A stretch of DNA of 64,000 bases from an uncultured Eubacteriales bacterium. GTDB taxonomy: Bacteria > Bacillota > Clostridia > Oscillospirales > Acutalibacteraceae. Made by a program: the position numbers and the translations under genes. The stretch lies in assembly GCA_934511365.1 (NCBI GenBank), contig CAKSWC010000001.1, positions 1 to 64,000 of the forward strand, read 5' to 3'. Shown in pieces: positions 9,204 to 17,297 of the stretch (the stretch's first letter is position 1; each line of letters opens with the position of its first letter). Under the pieces are notes generated by a model, which ran no database searches, was not told where the DNA came from, and saw nothing but the letters and a program-made list of their open reading frames with translations.

Positions 9204-9746
9204 TCAGTCATAAACAGTTTTGCGAAATGTTACACCAAAGATCATTTCATCAATAATGTGTGATACCGCAGGAGCACGTTTTGCATATTCCGAAAATTTA
9301 TATACCGTACAAATCAGCTTCCAAAAGAACTGCGCAATCGCTTTGTTTCTATGACAGATATGATCACAAGAGGAACTGCTTTCTCCGTCTGATGAGCCGG
9401 CAACAATTTTTCCGTTGGAATACAGTTGATACTCAACATTTTCATCCAACTCCGCGTCTGCAAAGAAAACATAGCTTGCATTACATACAGCCGTATCGCT
9501 ATACAGAATATTTCCGTCAGAATCTTTTATTGAAACTTCGGCTCCGGAAGTCAAAATTGTTGCGCCGGAACCTCCGGATGGCAGTTTAACATTGCTTTGC
9601 TGTGCTTTCTCCTCATTTTTACCGTCTGATTCGTCGTTTTCCCGGGGGCGAACTCCTCCGTTATCCGGCCTTAAAAATCCTCCGGAATTTTGTCCTTGCG
9701 AACCAAAAGTTACATATGGAACTTTTGAATTCAGCTTCATTCCCAT
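9204..9746 (-). pseudogene. Remnant of a carbohydrate-binding (Cthe_2159-like) protein
   Basis: The 180-codon frame has no ribosome site of its own and begins inside the end of the preceding lipoprotein gene. The segment from VPYVTFGSQ through GATILTSGAEVSIKDSDGN and CNASYVFFADAELDENVEY resembles the C-terminal third of bacterial carbohydrate-binding (Cthe_2159-type) proteins. Its large N-terminal beta-solenoid is missing. After GSSDGESSSS the reading continues into an unrelated Phe/Trp/Cys-containing tail, as expected after a frameshift or deletion. A short translated fusion cannot be excluded. Confidence 0.5.
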
Positions 9747-10330
9747 TCTGCTGCACCGCCGACAGCCACAACCTCAACAAGAGAAGCAAAGTTGCTGTTG
9801 TCAAACGTAATTTTCAAAATATCGTTTTCTTTAATATCCGAAACGGATATTGTTTCAGAATTTTTTGTGAGTTGTGCGGTTGAAAGGTCAACCGTTGTGT
9901 TTTCGTTTCCAGCCGTGAAGGTCTGAGCCGAACCGGGTGAGCCTGACGGCTTTTCCGGAGGTGTAGCCTGAGAATCAGAGCTTTCTCCGGCCAGCCTTTC
10001 CGGAGGTGTATTCTGCGTATTTGAAGAACCGGAAGCTTCCGGTGCCGAGTTTGCGTTTTCTCCTGCATCGCCCGATGGTTTTTCCGGCAAGGTATTTCCT
10101 TCAGCATTCTCGCTCAGCTCACCAAGCCGAAGAGTAACAACCGAGCCGTCGATTGCCGTAACTTTTCCGGCGACCGTTTTTCCGGAGTAATCCTTATCCG
10201 CAGCGTTGACAACTGAGCTTCCGGAAGTATCGGTTTCTGAAAGGGTTTTGTCTGTTTCCCCGGTGCAGGCCGAAAGCGAGGCCAGCATCGACAGTGCGCA
10301 TATGATTGAAACTATCTTTTTCTTTTTCAT
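9737..10330 (-). CDS. Small lipoprotein with Pro/Ser/Glu-rich linker, DUF5666-like
   Basis: Starting at MKKKKIVS (ATG at 10330, after an AAGGAGGGT ribosome site) the product is about 197 residues. It has a lipoprotein signal ending in LASLSAC and an early beta segment VAGKVTAIDGSVVTLRLGEL. A disordered stretch with repeated PPEKPSG/PPERLAG units follows, then a terminal beta segment (TISVSDIKENDILKITFDN). The layout resembles exported DUF5666-type lipoproteins that sit beside two-component systems and carbohydrate-binding proteins in Clostridia. It is divergent from the response-regulator gene. Its function is unknown. Confidence 0.65.
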   Translation of the reverse strand: MKKKKIVSIICALSMLASLSACTGETDKTLSETDTSGSSVVNAADKDYSGKTVAGKVTAIDGSVVTLRLGELSENAEGNTLPEKPSGDAGENANSAPEASGSSNTQNTPPERLAGESSDSQATPPEKPSGSPGSAQTFTAGNENTTVDLSTAQLTKNSETISVSDIKENDILKITFDNSNFASLVEVVAVGGAAEWE

Positions 10331-10403
10331 GGTTAAGACCCTCCTTTTGATCTTGTTTTGGCACCCATTCTTATCGGGTACAACATCATAATATTCGCAA
10401 AAA

Positions 10404-10450
10404 TAAAGCATTCCTAAAGGCTGCGGTAAAAAACCTTTAGGAATGCTTTA
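10404..10450. repeat. Perfect 17-bp inverted repeat
   Basis: TAAAGCATTCCTAAAGG and its exact complement flank a 13-nt loop in the divergent region between the lipoprotein and the response regulator. It could be an operator, an attenuator or a small mobile-element end. There is no adjacent T run on either strand. Confidence 0.7.
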
Positions 10451-10567
10451 AGTTCCTTTTCTAATATACAGTCATAGAGAGATATCCAGGCGAAAGCTTA
10501 AAAAATTGCTCCGGCTTGTTGATTTTCCGGCTGAATTAATTTAAAATATACAAAACATTTTTTGTCC

Positions 10568-10688
10568 CTCAAAATTTGTACAAGCACAAATTTTGAGATG
10601 GACGAAATTACCATTACGCCTTGTCCGGCTACAACAAGGCGTATATGCAAGTCTCATTATTCTTGTAGCCGGAAAGGCTATGGTAATT
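10568..10688 (+). promoter_or_regulatory. Structured leader that can sequester the response-regulator ribosome site
   Basis: Two inverted repeats lie in tandem directly before the regulator start. The first is CTCAAAATTTGT with its exact complement (10568-10597). The second is long and imperfect, with its left arm at 10606-10634 and right arm at 10663-10688. The right arm contains GGAAAGG (10671-10677), the only plausible ribosome site for the ATG at 10689, so folding would hide it. Confidence 0.55.
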
Positions 10689-11363
10689 ATGCGTTTACTT
10701 ATTGCAGAGGATGAGGTTGACCTTGCTGAGGCTTTGACTGTGTTTTTTGAAAAAAAACAGTTTTCCGTTGACGCTGTAAACGATGGCTTTTCAGCCTATG
10801 ATTATGCTTCAATGGGTGAATATGACGGAATTATACTTGACGTGATGATGCCGAAAATGAACGGAATTGAAGTTTTGCAAAAACTGCGTGCGGACGGAAT
10901 CAAAACTCCCGTGATGATGCTGACCGCAAAGGGCCAGAAGGACGACCGAATAACAGGATTTAATGCCGGAGCCGACGACTACCTTCCAAAGCCGTTTGAG
11001 CCGGACGAGCTCATCTGCCGCGTCAGAGCAATGCTTCGCAGAAAGGAAGATTACAAGCCGACTGTCCTTTCCTTTGGAGATCTCGCTCTCAACTGTTCAA
11101 ACGGCGTTCTTGAATGCGGCCGCAAGGCGGTAAAACTCAGTGGGCGCGAGTTTCAGATTATGGAAATGCTGATGCAGTCTCCAAAGCTTGTTTTTTCTGC
11201 AGACAGAATTATGGAACGTATCTGGGGCTGGGACAGTGACGCGGAAATCAATGTTGTTTGGGTACACATTTCAAACCTCAGAAAAAAGCTTGCCTCTCTC
11301 GGTTCATCGGTTACAGTCAAGGCAAGCCGCGGTCTTGGCTATGCATTGGAGGAAGAGAAATGA
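10689..11363 (+). CDS. OmpR/PhoB-family response regulator
   Basis: From ATG 10689 (MRLLIAEDE) the product is 224 residues. The receiver domain has acidic EDE near 7, the phosphoacceptor Asp in GIILDVMMPKMNG near 51, MLTAKG, and the Lys in YLPKPFEPDEL. A winged-helix DNA-binding domain covers about 125-220 (KLSGREFQIMEMLMQSP, NVVWVHISNLRKKL, ASRGLGYAL). The stop overlaps the start of the histidine kinase (ATGA), so the pair is translationally coupled. An upstream in-frame frame exists, but the family N-terminus fits 10689. The leader is unusually structured. Confidence 0.92.
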   Translation: MRLLIAEDEVDLAEALTVFFEKKQFSVDAVNDGFSAYDYASMGEYDGIILDVMMPKMNGIEVLQKLRADGIKTPVMMLTAKGQKDDRITGFNAGADDYLPKPFEPDELICRVRAMLRRKEDYKPTVLSFGDLALNCSNGVLECGRKAVKLSGREFQIMEMLMQSPKLVFSADRIMERIWGWDSDAEINVVWVHISNLRKKLASLGSSVTVKASRGLGYALEEEK

Positions 11364-12595
11364 TAAGAACGCTCCGGAAGCGCTTCATAAGAATAGCCAT
11401 GCTTGCAGTAACCGCGGTGATGCTTTTGCTTTGCATAATTGTCAACACTGCAAACTTTGTTTCCGTCAACTCCGAGCTCAACCGTATGCTTGAAGTAATA
11501 TACAATAACCAAGGAAAAATTCCCTCCCTCCCCTTTCCGGGCGGACGTCCGGGGAGTTTCCGAGACGGACAGTTCACCGAGGAAACGCCGTTTTCAACAA
11601 GATACTTCGTTCTGCGCTATACAACCAACGGTGTTCTTACACAAGCCGACCTTGACAAGATTGCAACCGTAACAAAAAACGATATTGAAAAATATCTTCT
11701 TATTGCATTAAAGCACGGCGAGGGTTTCGGCTATTCATCCGGCTATAAATACTACGTTGTTCGCCACAAAAATAACCGCTGCATGGCCGTTTTTCTCAGC
11801 TGTTACAAAGAGACGCGCTCTCTTGCTACCACCGCCGTTCTCTCTGTTACGGCGATGCTATTCTGCATTGTTCTTGTATACATCATTGTTGTTCTTTTTT
11901 CGAGGCGCGCCATTGATCCGGTTGTCAAATCTGCTGAGCGGCAAAAGCAATTTATTACCGATGCAAGCCACGAGCTGAAAACGCCGATAACCGTTATTGC
12001 AACAAGCCTCTCCGTTCTTGAAATGGAAACGGGAAAACAAAAAGGGATCGACAAGGCCAAAGCGCAAACCGAAAAGCTCAAGGAGCTTGTCAACTCACTT
12101 GTTACCCTTTCCAGAATGGACGAGGAACAGTCGCCGCTTAAACCGGCGGATTTTGACGTCAGCGCTTCTGTGAACGAGGCAGCGGAATCCTTCAGAGATT
12201 TTTCGCTTTCAAACGGTCATGAGCTGTTTACTGCCATTGAACCGGGAATAACCTACCACGGAGACGAATACGCCGTCCGTCAGCTTGTTTCAATTCTCAT
12301 TGACAACGCTGTGAAATATGCTGCCGAGGGTTCAAAAATCAGCTTTTCGCTTTCAAAAGCCAAAAAGGGCGTCATAATTCGCTGCTCAAACGAATGCTCT
12401 GCACCGCCGGAAAGCAGAGAACTCGAAAAACTGTTTGACCGCTTTTATCGCCCGGATAAGTCCAGAACATCCTCAACCGGAGGGTTCGGAATCGGTCTTT
12501 CCGTTGCAAAAGAAATTGCCGAGGGCCACAAAGGCAGCATACATGCCAAAATGATCGGCGAAAAAACGATTGAATTTTATGCTGAGTTGAAATAA
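11360..12595 (+). CDS. Sensor histidine kinase
   Basis: The 411-residue membrane kinase starts at ATG 11360, overlapping the regulator stop by 4 nt. One transmembrane segment lies near 12-35, a short extracytoplasmic loop with a Pro/Gly-rich stretch near 54-75, and a second membrane segment near 160-185. The H box FITDASHELKTPITVI gives the phosphorylated His. The N box is LVSILIDNAVKYA and the G box GFGIGLSVAKEIAEGH. It probably senses an envelope cue and phosphorylates the adjacent OmpR-type regulator. Nearby surface-protein genes are candidate targets (inference). Confidence 0.93.
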   Translation: MIRTLRKRFIRIAMLAVTAVMLLLCIIVNTANFVSVNSELNRMLEVIYNNQGKIPSLPFPGGRPGSFRDGQFTEETPFSTRYFVLRYTTNGVLTQADLDKIATVTKNDIEKYLLIALKHGEGFGYSSGYKYYVVRHKNNRCMAVFLSCYKETRSLATTAVLSVTAMLFCIVLVYIIVVLFSRRAIDPVVKSAERQKQFITDASHELKTPITVIATSLSVLEMETGKQKGIDKAKAQTEKLKELVNSLVTLSRMDEEQSPLKPADFDVSASVNEAAESFRDFSLSNGHELFTAIEPGITYHGDEYAVRQLVSILIDNAVKYAAEGSKISFSLSKAKKGVIIRCSNECSAPPESRELEKLFDRFYRPDKSRTSSTGGFGIGLSVAKEIAEGHKGSIHAKMIGEKTIEFYAELK

Positions 12596-12644
12596 CGCAC
12601 CTTCGCGTTTTGAAAAAGCAAAGTTTTAAGCAGTCCTATCAGCC

Positions 12645-12683
12645 AAAAAGGAGCCGCCGCAAAAATGCGAACGGCTCCTTTTT
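12645..12683. terminator. Bidirectional terminator between kinase and SWIM pseudogene
   Basis: A perfect 12-bp stem AAAAAGGAGCCG/CGGCTCCTTTTT provides T runs on both strands for the two convergent genes. Confidence 0.85.
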
Positions 12684-12699
12684 AGATGGGATTGCGTTA

Positions 12700-13511
12700 T
12701 TATAACGAAAGCACTCCAACCTCTTTGCAATCAACGGCAAAATTAAGAAGCGTTTTCTTGTTAATTGCCATAAAATATTCTGAGCGCCTAAAATCATCAC
12801 CATAATTTTTTTCAACCAAGTTTAGAACATTTCTGAGTTGAAGCAGCACAGCAAATTCATGCTTGCAATTATAGCTGCAATAACACGAACAGACGATATT
12901 TCCAACGTCTCCGTTTTTATAATCAAACTCAACCTCATATAGCTCTCGGCCTTCAACTATAGCATATCCCTTGGTTTTATCAAGGCAGGATATTTAACGC
13001 AGCCGTTATTGTAATATTCGTATCCACGCTCCGCAATTCCCGGACGCAAATTTAATGCTTTTAGGTTTTCCAAGGGGAACCATTGGTCATCGCTGCCCTC
13101 GGCATACTCTTCATTATCTTCCTCGGGTGCTTTGAACCATGAAAGCACCCTGTTTTTCGGCAAAACATCACGGTCAAAAGCAACAAAGTTTGAACCGGCA
13201 AAGTACAGCGTTCCGTTGATATTGGTATCAACAACAGAAATAACACGCTTATAATCGGAAACTTTGATTTTGAATGTGTAATTCACATCTGTAACACGTC
13301 CAAGCATTCCCGCAAGCTTTCCGTCAACATAGACCAAGTCTCCGTTTTTTAAATCGAACATATCATTATAATATGCAAGTTTCATGTGGCGTTGAGGAAA
13401 ATATACCTGAACAACCGACCTGCGAATCCCGGTTTGTGTTTTCCTTTCGCAATTTGCCGTCATTGTGTTATTATTTGTTTGCTCCGCCGTAAAACCGATT
13501 TTAAACTTCAT
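12700..13511 (-). pseudogene. SWIM zinc-finger protein gene broken by a frameshift
   Basis: The first frame (ATG at 13511, after AGTAGTGAC) runs to a stop at 12957. It ends with IAERGYEYYNNGCVKYPAL, the sequence that normally leads into a SWIM domain. In another frame the minus strand continues from about 12984 to 12700 as LDKTKGYAIVEGRELYEVEF and then CSCYCSYNCKHEFAVLL, the CxC...CxH zinc site of SWIM. One base missing around 12981-12990 explains both. Rejoined, the protein is about 270 residues. SWIM proteins are thought to bind DNA or proteins. The N-terminal 130 residues are not recognised. A sequencing error is the main alternative. Confidence 0.75.
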
Positions 13512-13622
13512 ATTTGTCACTACTTTCTGCCTATTTGTTTTTGTTTGCAGACTTATTATACAACATCCAAAGTCCATAAAAGCGGACTTTGCTTATAGGT
13601 CATAAGAAAGTTTACCGGTCTT

Positions 13623-13674
13623 AACAAAGAACAAACGCCTTTCTCAAAGATGAGTTCTTTCAAAAAAAGCGTTT
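13623..13674. repeat. Copy 1 of a 51-bp hairpin repeat
   Basis: Nearly exact reverse complement of 17037-17087, with one substitution and one extra base in the A/T run. It forms a hairpin of about 12 bp. It lies between the SWIM pseudogene promoter side and the greA promoter, where no terminator is needed on the plus strand. Confidence 0.8.
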
Positions 13675-13719
13675 CATTTCCGGGCCGAGTTTACATTATA
13701 TTATTTCTCCTCATTTTCC

Positions 13720-13749
13720 TTGACATATCAACCAAAAATATTATATAAT
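13720..13749 (+). promoter_or_regulatory. Promoter of greA-lysS
   Basis: TTGACA, an 18-nt spacer and TATAAT, about 60 nt before greA. Confidence 0.8.
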
Positions 13750-13809
13750 AACTAATCGACGGAAAACCAACAGGCGCAATGCGCTTTAAATAAGAAAGGA
13801 TGATTTTTA

Positions 13810-14292
13810 ATGGCACAGGAAATTTTGCTCACCTCAGCCGGCATTAAAGAACTTGAAGAGGAACTTGAACATCTTAAAGTTGTCGGCCGCCAGGAAATCA
13901 AAGAAAAAATTCAGGTTGCTCTTTCATTCGGCGACTTGTCTGAAAACAGTGAGTATGAAGAAGCCCGTAACGACCAGGGCAAACTTGAGGCAAGAATCAG
14001 TGAGATTGAAAACATTCTCTCAATGGCTAAAATCATTGATGAGGACGCACTCAGTACAGACGTTATTCAGCTCGGCTCAAAAGTCAAAATCAAGGATCTT
14101 GAATACGGTGATACCTATAAATATCAGATCATCAGCTCAACCTCAACTTCAAAGGACAAGGGCGATGATTGCCTCACCAGCGATGAATCACCCGTTGCAA
14201 AGGCTCTCCTTGGCCATAAAGTCGGCGATATCGTTGAAGTTGAAGCTCCCTGCGGAATCATTAAGTATGAGGTAATGGAGATTACAAAGTAA
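13810..14292 (+). CDS. greA: Transcription elongation factor GreA
   Basis: The 160-residue protein has the family two-part form. The N-terminal coiled coil (about 5-77; LLTSAGIKELEEELEHLK, LSENSEYEEARNDQGKLEAR) carries the tip acidic residues that stimulate RNA cleavage in backtracked polymerase. The C-terminal globular domain (about 85-158) has SPVAKALLGHKVGDIVEVEA. AAGAAAGGATGA is the ribosome site. The neighbour lysS starts 58 nt downstream, an arrangement common in Firmicutes, and both probably share the upstream promoter. Confidence 0.97.
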   Translation: MAQEILLTSAGIKELEEELEHLKVVGRQEIKEKIQVALSFGDLSENSEYEEARNDQGKLEARISEIENILSMAKIIDEDALSTDVIQLGSKVKIKDLEYGDTYKYQIISSTSTSKDKGDDCLTSDESPVAKALLGHKVGDIVEVEAPCGIIKYEVMEITK

Positions 14293-14350
14293 TTTTGTTT
14301 TAATACTGAAATCCAATTTTCAATCCATATATTTGAAAGGACGTTTTTCA

Positions 14351-16291
14351 ATGTCAGAAGAAAAGAAGAACAGGCAGACCGAACAGCCTGCCGAAGATAT
14401 AAGCGAGCTCAAGAGAATAAGAATTGAAAAGCTCAACGCTCTCCAGCAGGCGGGTAAGGATCCGTTCCAAGTGACCACTGCCGAACAGTCAATTACCAAC
14501 GCTGAAATTAAAGAGCGTTTTGAAGAGCTTGAAAACACCGATGTTTCCGTCTGCGGAAGAATTATTGCGTGGCGTGATATGGGCAAGGCAAACTTCATTG
14601 TCCTTTCCGACCGTAGCGGCAACATTCAGTCCTATGTCAGAATTGATGACATTGGCGAAAAAGAATTTGCCGAGTTCAAAAAGTGGGACATCGGCGATAT
14701 CGTTGAAGTCAAAGGCTTTGTTTTCAAAACCAGAAGGGGCGAAATCTCCGTCCATGCGAAGAATATCCGCCTTCTTTCAAAGTCTCTTCTTCCTCTGCCG
14801 GAAAAGTTCCACGGTCTCACCAATACCGATGCAAGATATCGCCAGCGCTATGTTGACCTTATCGTTAACCCCGAATCAAAGGATACCTTTATCAAGCGCT
14901 CGCTCATTATCCGCGAGATCAGACGTTTTCTTGATTCCCAAGGCTTTCTTGAGGTTGAAACCCCGATGCTTGTTTCCAACGCCGGCGGTGCGGCTGCAAG
15001 ACCGTTTGAGACCCATTCAAACGCCCTGAACGAAAACTTCAAGCTGCGCATTTCTCTTGAGCTTTATCTTAAGAGACTCATTGTCGGCGGCCTTGAACGC
15101 GTTTATGAAATTGGCCGTGTGTTCAGAAATGAGGGCGTTGACACAAGACATAACCCTGAGTTTACGCTCATGGAGCTCTATCAAGCCTATACCGATTATC
15201 ACGGAATGATGGATCTCACGGAGAATCTTTATCGCACAGTTGCAAAAAAAGTTCTCGGAAGCGAAAAGTTTGTTTACAACGGAATTGAAATGGATCTTTC
15301 AAAGCCGTTTGAACGCATAACAATGGTTGACGCGGTTAAAAAATATTCCGGTGTTGATTTTTCGACCGTTAAGACCGATGAAGAAGCAAAGGCTCTTGCC
15401 AAGGAAAAGGGCATTGAGTTTGAGGATCGCCATAAGAAAGGTGATATTCTTAACCTTTTCTTTGAAGAATATGTTGAAGAGCATCTTGTTCAGCCGACCT
15501 TTGTTATGGATCATCCCGTTGAAATTTCTCCGCTCACAAAGCGTAAGCCGGAAAACCCCGATTATGTTGAACGCTTTGAGTTCTTCATGAACGGCTGGGA
15601 GCTTGCCAATGCATACTCCGAGCTCAATGACCCGATTGACCAGCGCGCGCGTTTCAAGGCTCAGGATGAGCTTTTTGCCGCTGGAGATGAAGAAGCTAAC
15701 CACACCGATGAGGACTTCCTCACCGCTCTTGAGTACGGTATGCCGCCAACAGGCGGAATCGGCTTCGGAATTGACCGCATGACGATGCTTCTCACAGATT
15801 CTCAGGCCATCAGGGACGTTTTGCTCTTCCCGACAATGAAGAGTCAGGATTCCTCAAAAAAGGCTGCGTCTGCGGAAGCCGCTGTTCCTTTTGAAGAAGC
15901 AGCGGAAGAAGTTATTGACTTTTCAAAGGTTCAGATTGAGCCGCTGTTCAAGGATTATGTTGATTTTGAAACATTCTCAAAGTCCGATTTCCGCGCCGTA
16001 AAGGTTAAAGACTGCGTTGCCGTCAAAAAGAGCAAGAAGCTTTTGCAGTTCACTCTTGATGACGGAACCGGCGAGGACAGAACAATTCTCAGTGGTATTC
16101 ATGCGTATTATGAGCCGGAAGAGCTTATCGGCAAGACCTGCATTGCAATCACCAATCTTCCGCCGAGACCCATGATGGGTATCGAATCCTGCGGAATGCT
16201 CATCTCTGCAGTTCACAGTGAAGAGGGCGAGGAGAAGCTTCATCTTCTTATGGTTGATCCTCACATTCCGGCAGGAGCAAAGCTTTATTGA
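14351..16291 (+). CDS. lysS: Class II lysyl-tRNA synthetase with C-terminal tRNA-binding domain
   Basis: From ATG 14351 (AAAGGA ribosome site 9 nt before) the product is 646 residues. The OB anticodon domain lies at about 55-150 (VCGRIIAWRDMGKANFIVLS), and the class II catalytic core at about 165-500. Motif 2 is RVFRNEGVDTRHNPEFT; motif 3 is GGIGFGIDRMTMLL. After the usual end near residue 500 comes a linker and an extra EMAP/MetRS-type tRNA-binding domain, about 545-646 (DFETFSKSDFRAVKVKDCVA, LPPRPMMGIESCGMLISA). That domain is normally fused to MetRS or free-standing. It should raise tRNA affinity. Confidence 0.95.
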   Translation: MSEEKKNRQTEQPAEDISELKRIRIEKLNALQQAGKDPFQVTTAEQSITNAEIKERFEELENTDVSVCGRIIAWRDMGKANFIVLSDRSGNIQSYVRIDDIGEKEFAEFKKWDIGDIVEVKGFVFKTRRGEISVHAKNIRLLSKSLLPLPEKFHGLTNTDARYRQRYVDLIVNPESKDTFIKRSLIIREIRRFLDSQGFLEVETPMLVSNAGGAAARPFETHSNALNENFKLRISLELYLKRLIVGGLERVYEIGRVFRNEGVDTRHNPEFTLMELYQAYTDYHGMMDLTENLYRTVAKKVLGSEKFVYNGIEMDLSKPFERITMVDAVKKYSGVDFSTVKTDEEAKALAKEKGIEFEDRHKKGDILNLFFEEYVEEHLVQPTFVMDHPVEISPLTKRKPENPDYVERFEFFMNGWELANAYSELNDPIDQRARFKAQDELFAAGDEEANHTDEDFLTALEYGMPPTGGIGFGIDRMTMLLTDSQAIRDVLLFPTMKSQDSSKKAASAEAAVPFEEAAEEVIDFSKVQIEPLFKDYVDFETFSKSDFRAVKVKDCVAVKKSKKLLQFTLDDGTGEDRTILSGIHAYYEPEELIGKTCIAITNLPPRPMMGIESCGMLISAVHSEEGEEKLHLLMVDPHIPAGAKLY

Positions 16292-16298
16292 TATTTTT

Positions 16299-16333
16299 AC
16301 GGGCAATCTCAGTTTGGGGTTGCCCGTTGCTTA
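16299..16333 (+). terminator. Hairpin after lysS
   Basis: The stem ACGGGCAA/TTGCCCGT lies 8 nt after the lysS stop, followed by a short T-rich stretch. The 16334-16510 interval shows no further gene. Confidence 0.6.
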
Positions 16334-16513
16334 TTCGTATCCGGACAGAGACAGTTTGTTGCATACGCCGGATTTATAACCGCTGATATTACTATAGTGT
16401 ATGATTTTTGTGATAACCGGTTTATGAATGTCAGGATAATCATGGAAAAACCGTTCTATTCATAATAACAAAAAACATAGACTGCTTTTCATAACCACGC
16501 AACAGCAAGTTGC

Positions 16514-16542
16514 TTGCTTTCTCATAAAATTTGCATTATAAT
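16514..16542 (+). promoter_or_regulatory. Promoter of the XRE regulator
   Basis: TTGCTT, a 17-nt spacer and TATAAT, followed about 20 nt later by the AAGGTGGTGG ribosome site of the regulator. Confidence 0.6.
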
Positions 16543-16563
16543 GTCCTCAAGGTGGTGGAAAAA

Positions 16564-17007
16564 ATGAATACAAAAGAAATCATTTTAGAATTGAGAACCA
16601 AAAACGGTCTCTCGCAGGACGAGCTTGCAAATAAAGTTTTTGTAACAAGGCAGGCTGTCTCGCGTTGGGAAAACGGGGAAACCGTTCCGAACACTGAAAC
16701 GCTTAAATTGCTTTCAAAGTTATTTGATGTTTCAATCAATACGCTGCTCGGCTCACCGAGAAAGCTTGTTTGCCAGTGCTGCGGAATGCCTCTGGAGGAT
16801 TCACTGATAAGCCGTGAAAAGGACGGTGCTTTCAATGAGGAATACTGTAAGTGGTGCTATTCAAACGGAGAGTTTGCATATACCGATATGAATGCGCTCA
16901 TTGACTTCTGTGCCGGACATATGGCAAATGAAAACCGGCCTGCCGAACAGGTCAGGGCTTATATGTCTGATATGCTGCCGAAGCTTGGCTATTGGAAAAA
17001 CCGGTAA
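16564..17007 (+). CDS. XRE-family regulator with C-terminal zinc ribbon
   Basis: The 147-residue protein starts at ATG 16564, close after AAGGTGG. An XRE helix-turn-helix covers about 4-58 (LRTKNGLSQDELANKVFVTR, QAVSRWENGETVPN). A second domain of about 70-147 has CQCCGMPLED, then YCKWCYSNGEFAY and a helical end (RAYMSDMLPKLGYW). This is the putative zinc-ribbon domain often found alone or fused to an HTH in Clostridia. It probably binds DNA in response to an unknown signal. The hairpin repeat right after it acts as terminator. Confidence 0.88.
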   Translation: MNTKEIILELRTKNGLSQDELANKVFVTRQAVSRWENGETVPNTETLKLLSKLFDVSINTLLGSPRKLVCQCCGMPLEDSLISREKDGAFNEEYCKWCYSNGEFAYTDMNALIDFCAGHMANENRPAEQVRAYMSDMLPKLGYWKNR

Positions 17008-17036
17008 CTTTAAATTTTAAACTCAACTTGAAAAAC

Positions 17037-17087
17037 AAACGCTTTTCTGAAAGAACTCATCTTTGAGAAAGGCGTTTGTTCTTTGTT
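17037..17087 (+). repeat. Copy 2 of the 51-bp hairpin repeat, terminator of the XRE gene
   Basis: AAACGCTTTTCT pairs with AGAAAGGCGTTT around a 17-nt loop and is followed by GTTCTTTGTTT, so this copy can terminate the XRE gene. It is the inverted counterpart of 13623-13674. The remaining 17088-17222 stretch holds no convincing gene. Confidence 0.8.
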
Positions 17088-17222
17088 TCGGTGAAAAAGG
17101 TGCCGCACAAAAGTTTGCCGGTGATTGGGTGCTCAGCTTCAAAATTGCAGTATAACGCATTTTGATAACTTGTAGAAATTACGTTAAAACAAACATTATC
17201 TGTTCCCTGCTTCCTTAAAAGA

Positions 17223-17251
17223 TTGACATAATCGGCTCGATAGTATAAAAT
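17223..17251 (+). promoter_or_regulatory. Promoter of the alpha-galactosidase operon
   Basis: TTGACA, a 17-nt spacer and TAAAAT (within TATAAAAT), 47 nt before the ATG. Confidence 0.65.
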
Positions 17252-17297
17252 ATAGAAGTAAAATTTGGTGGTATATCTACCTATCGGAGGAGAAAAT

